Shown: positions 19,186 to 28,435 of the stretch, one piece after another
How positions within the stretch are numbered: the first letter of the stretch is position 1
Layout of the letters: each line of letters begins with the position of its first letter
Assembly (NCBI RefSeq): GCF_013128195.2
Contig: NZ_CP053452.2
Coordinates: 8,990,001-9,054,000, forward strand
Direction: 5' to 3'
Source: Frigoriglobus tundricola
Lineage (GTDB): Bacteria; Planctomycetota; Planctomycetia; Gemmatales; Gemmataceae
DNA length: 64,000 nt
Translations under genes and position numbers: made by a program
Notes under the pieces: model-generated
The model's input: the letters and a program-made list of their open reading frames with translations, nothing else
Told to the model about the DNA's origin: nothing
The model's database searches: none

Positions 19186-21054
19186 ATGAGCCACGCTTCG
19201 CGTCGGACCGTCGTTCTCGTCCAACTGCCGATCCCGCCCCTCGGTCCCGAACCGGTGCGTGGGAACGTGCCGCTCGCCGGCGCGTACCTCAAGCTCTGGG
19301 CCGAGAAGCAAGGACTCGGTGACGCTTACGACATTCAGGTGTTCCCGGGGCGCGACGCCAACACGCTCGGTGACCGCGCGCTCGTCGCAGAACTGGCCGC
19401 CCGCGCCCCCTGGATGGTCGGGTTCACTTGTTACGTCTGGAACATTGAACGCACGCTCTGGATCGCGGCCGAATTGAAGCGCCTCCGACCAGCGGTCAAG
19501 ATCGTTCTCGGCGGGCCTGAGATCACACCCGATAACGCCTGGGTGCTCGACACCCCGGACTACGATTTCGCCGTCATCGGTGAGGGCGAGCAGACGTTCG
19601 CCGCCCTGCTCGAATCCCTCCGCGAGACAACCACGGTCGGCCGGCGCTCGCTCCCGCTCCTCGGTGGGTCGGGCTTTGGCGCCATCGCGGGGCTCTACGT
19701 GCCGCCCTCTTCGGGGCCGCGGTATGATCCGGCCCTCCGCCCCGCGTTCCGCACTCCGCTCCCGGACCTGACCGCGCTCGGCTCACCGTACCTCGCGGGC
19801 ATCCTGGACGCCCGCGACGAACGGATGCTCCTGCTGGAGACCGCGCGCGGGTGTGTGTTCAAGTGCAAGTTCTGCTATTACCCCAAGAGCTACGACAAGC
19901 AGTACTACCTCGCGCCGGATCTCGTGCGCGCGGCCCTGCGACACGCCCGCGACCGCGGCGCGAAAGAGGTGTTCCTCCTCGATCCGACGCTCAACCAGCG
20001 CAAGGATTTTGCCGATTTCCTGCGCCTGCTCGGCGAGGAGAACCCGGGCCACGGCTTCAGCTACTTCGGGGAGTTGCGGGCGGAGGGCGTCACACCCGAA
20101 ACGGCCCGGTTGCTCCGCGCGGCCAACTTCACCGAGGTCGAGGTCGGGTTGCAGTCGATCGACCCGGACGCGATGCGCCTGATGGACCGGAAGAACAACC
20201 TGAAGGCGTTCGAACGCGGCATCCGCGCGATGCGCGACCAGGGCATCCGCGTGAAGGTCGATCTCATCGTCGGCCTGCCGGGCGACACGTCCGAATCCGT
20301 GATGCGCTCGTTCCGCTATCTGCGTGACGGCGACCTGTACAGCGACGTGCAGGTGTTCAACCTGGCGATCCTTCCGGGCACGGCGTTCCGACACGAGGCA
20401 GCCGAACTCGGTCTGCGGTTCCAGCCGCGCCCGCCGTATTACCTCCTCGAAACGCCGACGCTCAAGCGGACCCAGTTGTTCGAGCTGATGTACCAGGCCC
20501 AGGAGCTGTTCGCCGTCGAGTTCGACGCCGCGCCTCCACCCGCAGTGGAGTTCGACTCGAGCGACGGGGTGGAACGAGTCTGGCGCGTGGATCTCGATGC
20601 GACCAGGGAGCAGCGCCCACCCGCGGACCGCAGGGCTCAGGCGTTCACGATCTGGTTCACGGCCGCGTGCTTCGAGCGGCACACGGCCCGCGCCGCGGCG
20701 TGCGTTCGGCGCGTACTGACCGCCGATCCGTTCACCACGCTCCAGATCGTGTTCGACGCGTCCGCGACCGAGTGCGGTACGCTCGCGCAGAGCGTAACCT
20801 CGGGACTTTTGGAAGCGATCACGGCCACCGCGTTCGAGCGCCCAACGTACCTCGACAAGTATTACGCGCTCCAGTCGGGCCGCACCAACGGAGCAAAGCG
20901 GCTCGTGGTCGTCCTCTCGGCGGCGCACCGCGCTGAACTCGACCCGGACTGGTTGGACGCGATTGGCAGTGCGGCCGCCATCGTTTGGCGCGGGCTGCCC
21001 GCCGACGACCAGAACGCCGAGATGGAACCCTTCGAGTACGCCTGGCCCGTTTAA
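19186..21054 (+). CDS. B12-binding domain radical SAM protein
   Basis: This is a protein of 622 residues. Residues 8-140 resemble a cobalamin-binding Rossmann domain (VLVQLPIPPLGPEPV, VGFTCYVWNIERT, IVLGGPEIT). The radical SAM core follows near residue 210 with LETARGCVFKCKFCYYPK, which has the CX3CX2C cluster ligands. The core continues through FLLDPTLNQRKDF, EVGLQSIDPDAM and VDLIVGLPGD. A C-terminal region of about 170 residues has no motif I recognise. This class performs radical methylations or rearrangements; the substrate is unknown. The start was taken as ATG 19186; an in-frame upstream extension overlaps the divergent gene and is unlikely. It stands alone. Confidence 0.88.
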   Translation: MSHASRRTVVLVQLPIPPLGPEPVRGNVPLAGAYLKLWAEKQGLGDAYDIQVFPGRDANTLGDRALVAELAARAPWMVGFTCYVWNIERTLWIAAELKRLRPAVKIVLGGPEITPDNAWVLDTPDYDFAVIGEGEQTFAALLESLRETTTVGRRSLPLLGGSGFGAIAGLYVPPSSGPRYDPALRPAFRTPLPDLTALGSPYLAGILDARDERMLLLETARGCVFKCKFCYYPKSYDKQYYLAPDLVRAALRHARDRGAKEVFLLDPTLNQRKDFADFLRLLGEENPGHGFSYFGELRAEGVTPETARLLRAANFTEVEVGLQSIDPDAMRLMDRKNNLKAFERGIRAMRDQGIRVKVDLIVGLPGDTSESVMRSFRYLRDGDLYSDVQVFNLAILPGTAFRHEAAELGLRFQPRPPYYLLETPTLKRTQLFELMYQAQELFAVEFDAAPPPAVEFDSSDGVERVWRVDLDATREQRPPADRRAQAFTIWFTAACFERHTARAAACVRRVLTADPFTTLQIVFDASATECGTLAQSVTSGLLEAITATAFERPTYLDKYYALQSGRTNGAKRLVVVLSAAHRAELDPDWLDAIGSAAAIVWRGLPADDQNAEMEPFEYAWPV

Positions 21055-21086
21055 GCCCCTGGGGCTTTCGGCGCCCGACTCTACGA

Positions 21087-22400
21087 TCATCGGAACTCGG
21101 CGGCAGCCCGTTCGAGGGACGCGAGCCGCTCTCGCAGTTCGACCAGTTCGTGCTCCTCGAAGCGGGGCTCACAACCCGCGACGATCCGCCGCCCACGCGC
21201 CGCGAGAGCACGCCGCCACCCCGCGTCCGGGAGGGTCGAGACAATATCTGTGAGGGCCCGCATCATCCGCAAGTTGACCGCGAGGTCGGCCTTTGAGAAC
21301 AGTCGAATCTGCTCGAACGCCACGTCCACGAGGCGTAAGAAATCCGGCCACAACACGCTCACACTTGCCGCCGAAGCGCGGCCCCGGAGGACGGGCGGAG
21401 GCAGTTCGCGTGACGCGAACCGGATCAGAATCCGGCTGAGCTGATCGACGCAACTGATGGCGGTGCTCGGGTCGTTCACCGCCGGCGACACCGCCCGGAG
21501 CGCGATGTCAATGATTTGCAAGACGCCGAACTCCACGTCTTGTTCCATCGTCCGGCTCGGGCCGAACTCGAAGGCGGCGAGGACATCGTCCCCCGTTCGT
21601 GCCGCCGGGTGCGGTCCCGAAACGAGCACCAGGGGCACCCCCGCCGGAACAAAGTGCCCGACCCGCCGCAGCACCCGTATCGAACGTCCCGTCGCGGTCG
21701 CGAGGGCGACCAGACGGTCCGTGTCGACGTACCGGATGTACCCCGAAGCCCGGTTCAGGACCGGCACGCCCGGGGCCTCGGCCGGAACCGGCTCCTCCTC
21801 CCGGGACCCGGCCCGACGGGGGCTCGGCATCATCTCGTCGATCACCGCTTCCGTCTCCCAGGCGATTCGATCCACGATGTGGTTCACACTGATCGCCTGG
21901 GAAACGTGGTGGATGAAGAACAGGAGCCAGCCGACCGACGCGAGGGCCAGGATCATCGCGCCGAAGACGGTGGCGACCGGAACGAACGGGTACGGCAGCG
22001 AGCGGGTCGCGGGGAGCGCGGCGAGGCAGTAAGCGAAGGTGCCCAGGAACATCCCGAGCGTCTGCTGGGTCACACGGTCTTGAATGAAGCTCACGATGAT
22101 CCGCGGCGAGAACTGCATCGAGGCCAGTGTCAGGGTCATCAACAGGATGGCGAACACGATCGACACGATAGTCATCGTGGAGGTGGCAACGCACGCGAGA
22201 ATGACCTGCGCCACTTGGGGGTCGGACGACGACGGGAACAGCACCCGCGGGACGAGCCGGCCCACCGCCGGGACGGCCTCCTCGACCGCGGACAGGACCG
22301 CGCCGAACGCTCCGAGGCCGAGCGCGATCAGCACCGGCCGGACGAGGAACCCGCCGCGGAACCGGAACAAGAGGTGGTGTAAGGCGACGAGTCGGCGCAT
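21087..22400 (-). CDS. DUF2254 family inner-membrane protein
   Basis: This is a protein of about 437 residues from ATG 22400. Membrane segments lie near residues 18-38, 63-90 (VILACVATSTMTIVSIVFAI), 112-130 and 138-160, followed by a soluble region. The motifs LASMQFSPRIIVSFIQDRVTQQTLGMF and the ALRAVSPAVNDPSTAISC stretch are hallmarks of DUF2254. The function is not established. The frame is open much further upstream, but that part overlaps the divergent glycosyltransferase-like gene and is its shadow. It converges with the radical SAM gene. Confidence 0.88.
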   Translation of the reverse strand: MRRLVALHHLLFRFRGGFLVRPVLIALGLGAFGAVLSAVEEAVPAVGRLVPRVLFPSSSDPQVAQVILACVATSTMTIVSIVFAILLMTLTLASMQFSPRIIVSFIQDRVTQQTLGMFLGTFAYCLAALPATRSLPYPFVPVATVFGAMILALASVGWLLFFIHHVSQAISVNHIVDRIAWETEAVIDEMMPSPRRAGSREEEPVPAEAPGVPVLNRASGYIRYVDTDRLVALATATGRSIRVLRRVGHFVPAGVPLVLVSGPHPAARTGDDVLAAFEFGPSRTMEQDVEFGVLQIIDIALRAVSPAVNDPSTAISCVDQLSRILIRFASRELPPPVLRGRASAASVSVLWPDFLRLVDVAFEQIRLFSKADLAVNLRMMRALTDIVSTLPDAGWRRALAARGRRIVAGCEPRFEEHELVELRERLASLERAAAEFR

Positions 22401-22496
22401 GGCGGATCGAGTCCCCGTGGGCGAGTGGGTGGTTCTACCGCACAGCGTACGAGTAACCTCCTGGCGCCACGATACCGAGTCGTGCAAACTGCGCGG

Positions 22497-22512
22497 CACG
22501 TCGTGCGACGTG
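22497..22512. promoter_or_regulatory. Perfect 16-bp palindrome in a divergent promoter region
   Basis: CACGTCGTGCGACGTG has exact 7-base arms. It lies about 100 bases upstream of the DUF2254 start and 144 upstream of the glycosyltransferase-like start, a suitable place for a dimeric regulator. No regulator gene is adjacent. Confidence 0.35.
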
Positions 22513-22613
22513 AAGGATTTGCACAACATCAGAGTTTTGATAGCTAGTCGCAAAGTGTGATTGAGATGTGGGTTATGGCGGGGAAGACGTCTGAGGCACC
22601 GACTTTGCGTTAC

Positions 22614-22656
22614 TGAGGGGGACCGGCGCCATTTGGCCCGGTCAAGGAACCCCTCA
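22614..22656 (+). promoter_or_regulatory. 5'-leader hairpin enclosing the Shine-Dalgarno and start codon
   Basis: TGAGGGG (22614-22620) pairs exactly with CCCCTCA (22650-22656), whose last A is the first base of the ATG. GACCGG (22621-22626) pairs exactly with CCGGTC (22638-22643), and GCC/GGC close an ATTT loop. The only bulge on the 3' side is AAGGAA (22644-22649), the Shine-Dalgarno itself. Such a fold could limit ribosome access, as in RNA thermometers or translational riboswitches. No known riboswitch class was recognised. Confidence 0.5.
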
Positions 22657-24074
22657 TGAACGCCGCCGAACTGTATTTCGTGATCCCGACCTATCGACTC
22701 CGCGACGTGGGCGAGACGGTCGAAGCCTACGACGAACACTTCTGGCGCAACGGGCACGCGCCAAGAATCATCGTGTTCGACGATTCCAGCCCCGTTGCCC
22801 AGGAAAAGTACTACCCCCACCTCGAGCGGACGAAGACCCACAACCCCGTCTACTACGTCGGCCCGAAGGAGAAGGAGCAGTTCACCTCGTACCTGAGCGG
22901 CCGGCTCCGCGACAAGCGGCTCGACGGGCTGGTCAAGAACCTGTTCCGCCCGAGCTACGGCGGGAACCGCAACTTCACCCTCATGTACACGCTCGGCGGG
23001 CTCATGGTCTCCGCCGATGACGACATGCGGCCGTACGCCCTCATGGAACCGAGCCTGGAATCGCTCGACGACGGCGAGATCAGCCGCGGGCGGTTGCACC
23101 GGGCCGGCAACAACGGCTACGTCCGCAAGTCGTTCGACGTCCTCGGCTCGTTCCTCGACGTCCTCGGCAAGCCGATCGCGGAGCTACCTGCCAACTACGC
23201 GTCGGGCGAAGTGCTCGTGGACACGGCGATGGACCTGGAGACGAACGCCACGCGCGGCATGAGTCGCGAGAACTCCCTACTCCTTCAAAACGGCCCGGTG
23301 AAGCCGGACGCGACGGTGAAGATGGCCCAGACGTTCCGGTCGGGGACTAACGACATCGACGCCCTCGACTTCGCCGAGCTGTTCCTGACGAACGAGGAGC
23401 AGGTTGACCCGGACGCGCTGAACGAATTTTATGTCCTGGTCAACTTCCGACCGGCGGTGACCAAATTGAACTGGCGCATGGACTGCGGCGTGGCCGGCTA
23501 CGACAACACGTTCGGGCTGCCGCCGTTCTTCCCCACCCGCCTCCGCTTCGAGGACTACATCTACCGCCTCTGGGTGCGCCAGGACGGCATCGCGGCGGCG
23601 CACGTGGACTCGGCCCAGAACCACACCAAGTCGAACTACATGCGGAACCCGGTGGCCGCGGAAATCTTTAACGAGGAGGTCGCGAACCTCCTCAAGCGGA
23701 AGATCAAGGACACGCTCACGCGCACCGACGACCTGACCATCGCGTTCGACTACGACGGGCACGTGACGGCCGAGGACGCGAATGAGAGCCTCGACAAAGT
23801 CGCGACCATCTACGGGCGGGCGCTGGAGGCCGCGGAGCGGGCCACGAACCCCGGCCGCGCGGACGCCCTGCGACTCTTCGCGGCCAACTTGCAGAAAGCG
23901 TTCTACGCGTTCGAGCCCGACTTCTTTCAGCAGAACCTGCTGCGCATCGTGGACGACGTCCTCACAGTGATCAAAGGGTCGATCGAACTGTGGCCGACGC
24001 TCGTTGAGATCGCGTACTTCGAGAAGAGCCGCCACGGCCTGCCGCAAACGCACGTCAAAAACAACCCGCGCTGA
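22656..24074 (+). CDS. Glycosyltransferase-like (GT-A fold) protein
   Basis: This 472-residue soluble protein opens with LYFVIPTYRLRDVGETVEAY, followed by RIIVFDDSSP, the typical start of family 2-like GT-A transferases. GGLMVSADDDMRPYAL near residue 120 supplies a DDD metal-binding motif. LPPFFPTRLRFEDYIYRLWV near 290 resembles the acceptor-side ED motif. The C-terminal ~150 residues are helical and unassigned. The sugar donor and acceptor are unknown. The leader folds into a hairpin over the ribosome binding site. The gene is divergent from the DUF2254 gene and is followed by a separate sigma-factor operon. Confidence 0.7.
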   Translation: MNAAELYFVIPTYRLRDVGETVEAYDEHFWRNGHAPRIIVFDDSSPVAQEKYYPHLERTKTHNPVYYVGPKEKEQFTSYLSGRLRDKRLDGLVKNLFRPSYGGNRNFTLMYTLGGLMVSADDDMRPYALMEPSLESLDDGEISRGRLHRAGNNGYVRKSFDVLGSFLDVLGKPIAELPANYASGEVLVDTAMDLETNATRGMSRENSLLLQNGPVKPDATVKMAQTFRSGTNDIDALDFAELFLTNEEQVDPDALNEFYVLVNFRPAVTKLNWRMDCGVAGYDNTFGLPPFFPTRLRFEDYIYRLWVRQDGIAAAHVDSAQNHTKSNYMRNPVAAEIFNEEVANLLKRKIKDTLTRTDDLTIAFDYDGHVTAEDANESLDKVATIYGRALEAAERATNPGRADALRLFAANLQKAFYAFEPDFFQQNLLRIVDDVLTVIKGSIELWPTLVEIAYFEKSRHGLPQTHVKNNPR

Positions 24075-24275
24075 GGATTCTCGGATCGCGGGTCGCCAGA
24101 AGTCGCTCGCTACGACCCGGCGGTTTGCGAGAGCCTGTCGGCATCGAATGCGGCGTTCGTTCCCGTCGACCCGGTCCGGTTTCTGCGGCCGGTTTCTGCA
24201 ATCGCAAAAATTCGATGTCTCCCCGACCGGCATCGGGCACTATGGAGCGGAGTGCCGCTGGCGAGGAGACCCGTC

Positions 24276-27170
24276 ATGTTAGACCCGCGGAGAGGCACGG
24301 CCCTTTACCGCGCCGCAGAGTCGCTCGCCCGTTTGAAAGAGGCGACGAGCGACCGGGCCCTCCTCCACCGGTTCACCCGCGACCACGATCCAGCTGCATT
24401 CACCGAGTTACTCGCCCGTCACGGCCCGGCCGTTTGGGGCGTGTGCCGTCGGGTGACCCGCCACCATGCGGACGCCGAGGACGTGTTCCAGGCGACGTTT
24501 CTGGTTTTGGCGCGGCAGGCGGCGCGGGTGCAGAAAGCCGCCTCTGTCGGAAGTTGGCTCTACGGCGTCGCACTACGTATCGGCCGCAAGGTGCGGGCGA
24601 AGGGCGACCGGGTTCCGATTCCCGCTCGCCTCACGTCGCCCGCTGCGCCACTGGAGCCGCCGGTCGCCCTGAGCTGGAACGAGGTCCGTGGGGCGCTTGA
24701 TGAGGAACTCGCACGGCTCCCCGACCGCCTCCGCGCAGTCGTCTTGCTGTGCTACTTCCAGGGCATGACACAGGACGAGGCCGCGGCCGAACTGGGGTGG
24801 ACGGCGCGGACGGTCAAGGCCCGCGTCGCCCGCGCGCGGGAACTCTTGCGCGCCCGGCTCACCCGCCGCGGCATCGAGCTGTCCGCCGCCCTGGCGGTGC
24901 CGCTCCTCACTGCCGAACTCGTACCCGCAGTCCCGGGGCACCTGCTCACCGCACTCGCGGCATCGGCCGCCGGTCTGGCCCGGAGCGGCTCGCCCGGCAC
25001 GGATCTATCAGCGCGTGTGGTCGCACTCGCCCGAACGGAGGTTCCCACCGTGTCACTGTTCCGACTCGTCGTTCTGGTCACGACCGCCGCGGGCCTGCTC
25101 ACCGCCGGTTCACTCATCGGCCGTCCCGCGGACCCCGCCGCCGAACGGGATGTGCGGCTCGGCGCCGCGGCAGCCCCCCCGCCGACCGTGCCGGAGCCGA
25201 AGCTCCCTGCCACCGGCATACGCATCGGCACCAAAGAGTTCCGGCAGGTCGGGTGGCACACGCGGGTGTTCTTCACCGACGCCGGCAAGACTCTGATGAC
25301 CGCCGGCGAGCGCGGAACCGTCCGCTTCTGGGACGTGCAGCGCGGCGAAACGGTTCACGAGATCGATCTCAAGGGGAACCACCACGACGCAGCGGCCACT
25401 CCGGACGGCCGCCTCCTCGCGGTCGTGGGCTACCGATTACCCAAGGGCAATGACGACGCCGGCGGGGACGCCCTCTGGCTCATCGATGCTGTGGACCGAA
25501 AGGTTCGGCACTGCATCGGGATACCAGAGCGCTTGGGCGGCAATCATCAAAAGGTGTGTATCAGCGACGACGGCAAACGCGTGGTCGTCGAACACGAGGG
25601 GGACGTTCGGATCTTCGATACAAAATCCGGCGAGGAACTAATGCGGCACAAGGGCCGGATCAACGCCGGGACGCTCGCCTTGTCACGCGACGGCAAGCTG
25701 ATCGCGTTCGGGCGCTACGATTTGTACCTCTGGAAGTGGGACTCCGGAGAGGAACCGAAAAAATTCGTCCGTGTCGCCAGTTTTGGGGTCGAAACCGCGG
25801 GCTTTACGCCCGACGGCAAGGCCCTCCTCGCAGTGTCCTCCGGCGGCCGGGTGGCGTCGTTCGACGTTGCGACCGGGCGACAGACCGCGACGTTTGACCT
25901 CGGTGGTACGCCGTGGAAGTGGTCGTTCAATCCCGACGGGTTGGCACTCGCCATAGTTTTCATGGAATCCAGGGGTCAAGAAAGCCGTGGGGTGGTGCTG
26001 TGGGATCCGTCCACCGGCAAGGAAATCGGTCGGTTACCCGTCGGTCACTCGAATGCATCGCACGTCAGTTGGTCGGCAGACGGCACCCGGCTCGCGGCGG
26101 TCACGGACTACCGAATCTGGGCGTGGGACGTGGCGACACGGAAGCCGCTCGGCCCCTCCTCACCCGGCCACGAGGGGTACATCACCGCATTCGCTTTCGG
26201 GCCGGACGGTCAACTGTACAGTGCCAGCGACGACCACACCATCCGCTCGTGGAACCCGACCACCGGCAAGCCGGGTCAGGAACTGATTCACAAGGCCTGG
26301 GTGCGCGACCTGGCTGTCTCGGACGACGGTTCCTTGGTGGCCGGCTCGGCACTCGTCAACGACCTCCGCATCTGGGACGCCAAGAGCGGCACCGAGCGTT
26401 TCCGGCTTCTGGGTAACGGTGAAATGGGGGGCAAGCGGCGAGTACGGTTCACACCTGATGGCAAACAGCTCATCGCCTGGGGCGACGACCTCTTTCTGAG
26501 AGTGTGGGACATGAGTACCGGCAAGCTCCGTGCCGAGTACCGAACCTTGCCCGAGGGCGTGACCGAGGCCGAACTCGATGACGAGCGGTTGCTCGCCCTC
26601 AAGATGATGGGGTTCGCCCCCGTCGACATCAGTGCGGACGGCTCGACCTTCGCTTTCTGCCAGCACAAGGTCGTCCAGCTCTTCGATGTGGCCAGCGGTC
26701 GGGAGCGGTCGAAGCTCGAAGTCGATCCGAACGGGATCATCTCACTGGCCCTCTCACCGGACGGCAAGCGGATGATAGTCGGCGGGCGCGGCAAGCCGAC
26801 CGAGACGCGCCTTTCCAACGGGATGACGCGCCACTCCAGCGCCAAGCAGCACCAGACCGCCCTGTGGGACGTTGCTGCGAAGAAGGTGATCTGGGAAACG
26901 ACCTCGCCGGGTTCTTGGGCGATCCAGGTCGGGTTCTCGCCGGATGGCAAGCGGACCGCCGAGACCGTGTCGGACGAGGACGAGAAGACGCACGCGGTCC
27001 GGATCTGGGACACTGAGTCGGGGAAGGAGTTGGGCCGTATCGAATTGCCGTCGCGCGCCGGCCACTTCGCGTTCGACCGGACCGGCCAGAGGCTGGCCGT
27101 CGCCTACCAGGACACCACCGCCGCCTGCTTCGACCTGGGAACCGCACTCAAACCCGCCAACGACAAATAA
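24276..27170 (+). CDS. ECF sigma factor fused to a membrane segment and WD40 propeller
   Basis: This is a 964-residue protein. ATG 24276 follows GAGGAG. Residues 25-105 form sigma region 2 (LLHRFTRDHDPAAFTELLARH, DAEDVFQATFLVLARQ, GSWLYGVALRIGRK). Residues about 130-195 form region 4 (LPDRLRAVVLLCYFQGMTQDE, WTARTVKARVARARELL). A membrane helix near 262-285 (LVVLVTTAAGLLTAGSLI) is followed by many WD40 repeats to the end (e.g. VRFWDVQRGE, HTIRSWNPTTGK, LRIWDAKSG). Such WD40-tailed ECF factors are described in Gemmata and relatives. The sensor and sigma are on one chain, with the propeller presumably outside the membrane, so release would require cleavage or a conformational signal. It heads a three-gene operon. 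Confidence 0.92.
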   Translation: MLDPRRGTALYRAAESLARLKEATSDRALLHRFTRDHDPAAFTELLARHGPAVWGVCRRVTRHHADAEDVFQATFLVLARQAARVQKAASVGSWLYGVALRIGRKVRAKGDRVPIPARLTSPAAPLEPPVALSWNEVRGALDEELARLPDRLRAVVLLCYFQGMTQDEAAAELGWTARTVKARVARARELLRARLTRRGIELSAALAVPLLTAELVPAVPGHLLTALAASAAGLARSGSPGTDLSARVVALARTEVPTVSLFRLVVLVTTAAGLLTAGSLIGRPADPAAERDVRLGAAAAPPPTVPEPKLPATGIRIGTKEFRQVGWHTRVFFTDAGKTLMTAGERGTVRFWDVQRGETVHEIDLKGNHHDAAATPDGRLLAVVGYRLPKGNDDAGGDALWLIDAVDRKVRHCIGIPERLGGNHQKVCISDDGKRVVVEHEGDVRIFDTKSGEELMRHKGRINAGTLALSRDGKLIAFGRYDLYLWKWDSGEEPKKFVRVASFGVETAGFTPDGKALLAVSSGGRVASFDVATGRQTATFDLGGTPWKWSFNPDGLALAIVFMESRGQESRGVVLWDPSTGKEIGRLPVGHSNASHVSWSADGTRLAAVTDYRIWAWDVATRKPLGPSSPGHEGYITAFAFGPDGQLYSASDDHTIRSWNPTTGKPGQELIHKAWVRDLAVSDDGSLVAGSALVNDLRIWDAKSGTERFRLLGNGEMGGKRRVRFTPDGKQLIAWGDDLFLRVWDMSTGKLRAEYRTLPEGVTEAELDDERLLALKMMGFAPVDISADGSTFAFCQHKVVQLFDVASGRERSKLEVDPNGIISLALSPDGKRMIVGGRGKPTETRLSNGMTRHSSAKQHQTALWDVAAKKVIWETTSPGSWAIQVGFSPDGKRTAETVSDEDEKTHAVRIWDTESGKELGRIELPSRAGHFAFDRTGQRLAVAYQDTTAACFDLGTALKPANDK

Positions 27171-27181
27171 AGGGGTGCGTC

Positions 27182-28423
27182 ATGATCCCGTTCTTGCTCG
27201 TCTGGCTCCTATCCGTCACCGCTCCGGGGCCGCGACCGGCCGGACTCGCTCCGGACCTCGCCCCGCCGGTGCATATCACGGCGAATGGCAGGCCCATCGA
27301 CGTGGAGCGCAGCGGACACGCCGCACCCTTTGTCGGTGACATCGACGGCGACGGCAAGCCCGACTTACTGGTCGGGCAGTTCAGCGGCGGCCGGCTCCGG
27401 GTCTATCGCAACCTGGGAAGCGCGAGAGAACCGAAATTCGGCGAGTTCGAGTGGTTCAAGGCGAGTGACGCGCCGGGCACCATCGAACCGGGGTGAGACA
27501 TCGGCTTCTGTCCACAGTTGGTGGACCTCGACGGCGACGGAAAGACCGACATCATCTCCGGCTCGTGGCCCGGCCCGATCACCTGGTTCCGCCGGGATGG
27601 CGACAAGTTTACCGGGGGCGAGACGCTCAAACACGCCGACGGTAAGGCGATCAACTTTGCCAACGGCTCGCACCCGTTCGCCTTCGACTGGGACGGCGAC
27701 GGGAAGCTCGATCTGATCGTCGGCACCACGAACGGCGAGGTGCAGTTCCTGCCCAACGTCGGCACCCGAACAGCGCCGGTGTTCGGCGCGCCGCAACCGC
27801 TCGCGGCGGGTGGGAAGAACATTCAGATTCCTTCCGGATGTGCGGCTCCGGTGGTGGCGGACTGGGACAACGACGGGCGGCCGGACCTCATCGTCGGCGC
27901 GGAGGACGGCAGCGTCGTGTGGTTCCGCAACGACGGGACGCGGAAGGCCCCGCGGCTCGCGGCGGCGCAGACGCTCGTGCCGCCCAGTCCCTCTCCGTGG
28001 CGCGACGACAAATCCCGCCGGCCCGGGGAGTGGGGCGTGCGCGCCCGGCCGGCGGTGGTGGATTGGGACGGCGACGGCAAGCTGGACTTGTTGGTCGGCG
28101 ACCGGTGCGGCGGCTTCGAAGCCAGACCCGACGCCAACGCCGAGGATCGGGCTGAGGATCAGGACGCGACCGCGCAACTGCCGGCCCTGCGGAAGGAGTG
28201 GGCTGCCGCCTACAAGGAGTTCGCGACGCTCTCCGACACGCCGGAGCCGACCGGTGCGAAGGCGCTGGAAGCGCACCGGCTACAGGTCGCCCGGTTGCGG
28301 GGGCGCGTCACGCGACTGAAGGACGAAATCACCCGGCTCCAGGACGTGCGCGACCGCTACCAGAGCGGGTACATGACCCACGGCTACGTCTGGCTCTTCA
28401 AGCGAATCACCCCCGCCAAGTGA
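27182..28423 (+). CDS. Exported FG-GAP/VCBS repeat protein interrupted by an in-frame UGA (candidate selenoprotein or nonsense mutant)
   Basis: Reading through one UGA codon (27494-27496, codon 105) gives a single 413-residue protein with no frame change. There is a signal peptide (FLLVWLLSVTAPG), then repeated DxDGDGxxDL calcium-type motifs (VGDIDGDGKPDLLVGQ, VDLDGDGKTDIISGSWPG, FDWDGDGKLDLIVG, DWDNDGRPDLIVG, VDWDGDGKLDLLVG), and a C-terminal coiled coil. Both sides of the stop belong to one propeller, so the two halves are not independent genes; the second half lacks a start signal and would begin inside a repeat. AAAGGGG precedes the ATG. The gene starts 11 bases after the sigma-WD40 stop and ends 12 before the WD40 gene, in one operon. 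Confidence 0.75.
27494..27526 (+). promoter_or_regulatory. UGA codon followed by SECIS-like hairpin
   Basis: After UGA (27494-27496), GTCCAC (27510-27515) pairs perfectly with GTGGAC (27521-27526) around the loop AGTTG. A G is the second loop base (27517), with 20 bases between the UGA and that G. A short stem, small loop, early loop G and 16-37 base spacing are the features generally used for bacterial SECIS elements. The stem is short and could arise by chance. Confidence 0.4.
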
Positions 28424-28435
28424 AAGGGAGCGGAC

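Noticed and set aside
22401-23099. Upstream extension of the DUF2254 protein
   Set aside because: It overlaps the divergent glycosyltransferase-like gene and has no family similarity.
27518-28423. Second half of the FG-GAP gene as an independent gene from TTG 27518
   Set aside because: No Shine-Dalgarno, the start would lie inside a repeat motif, and it is in the same frame as the upstream half.
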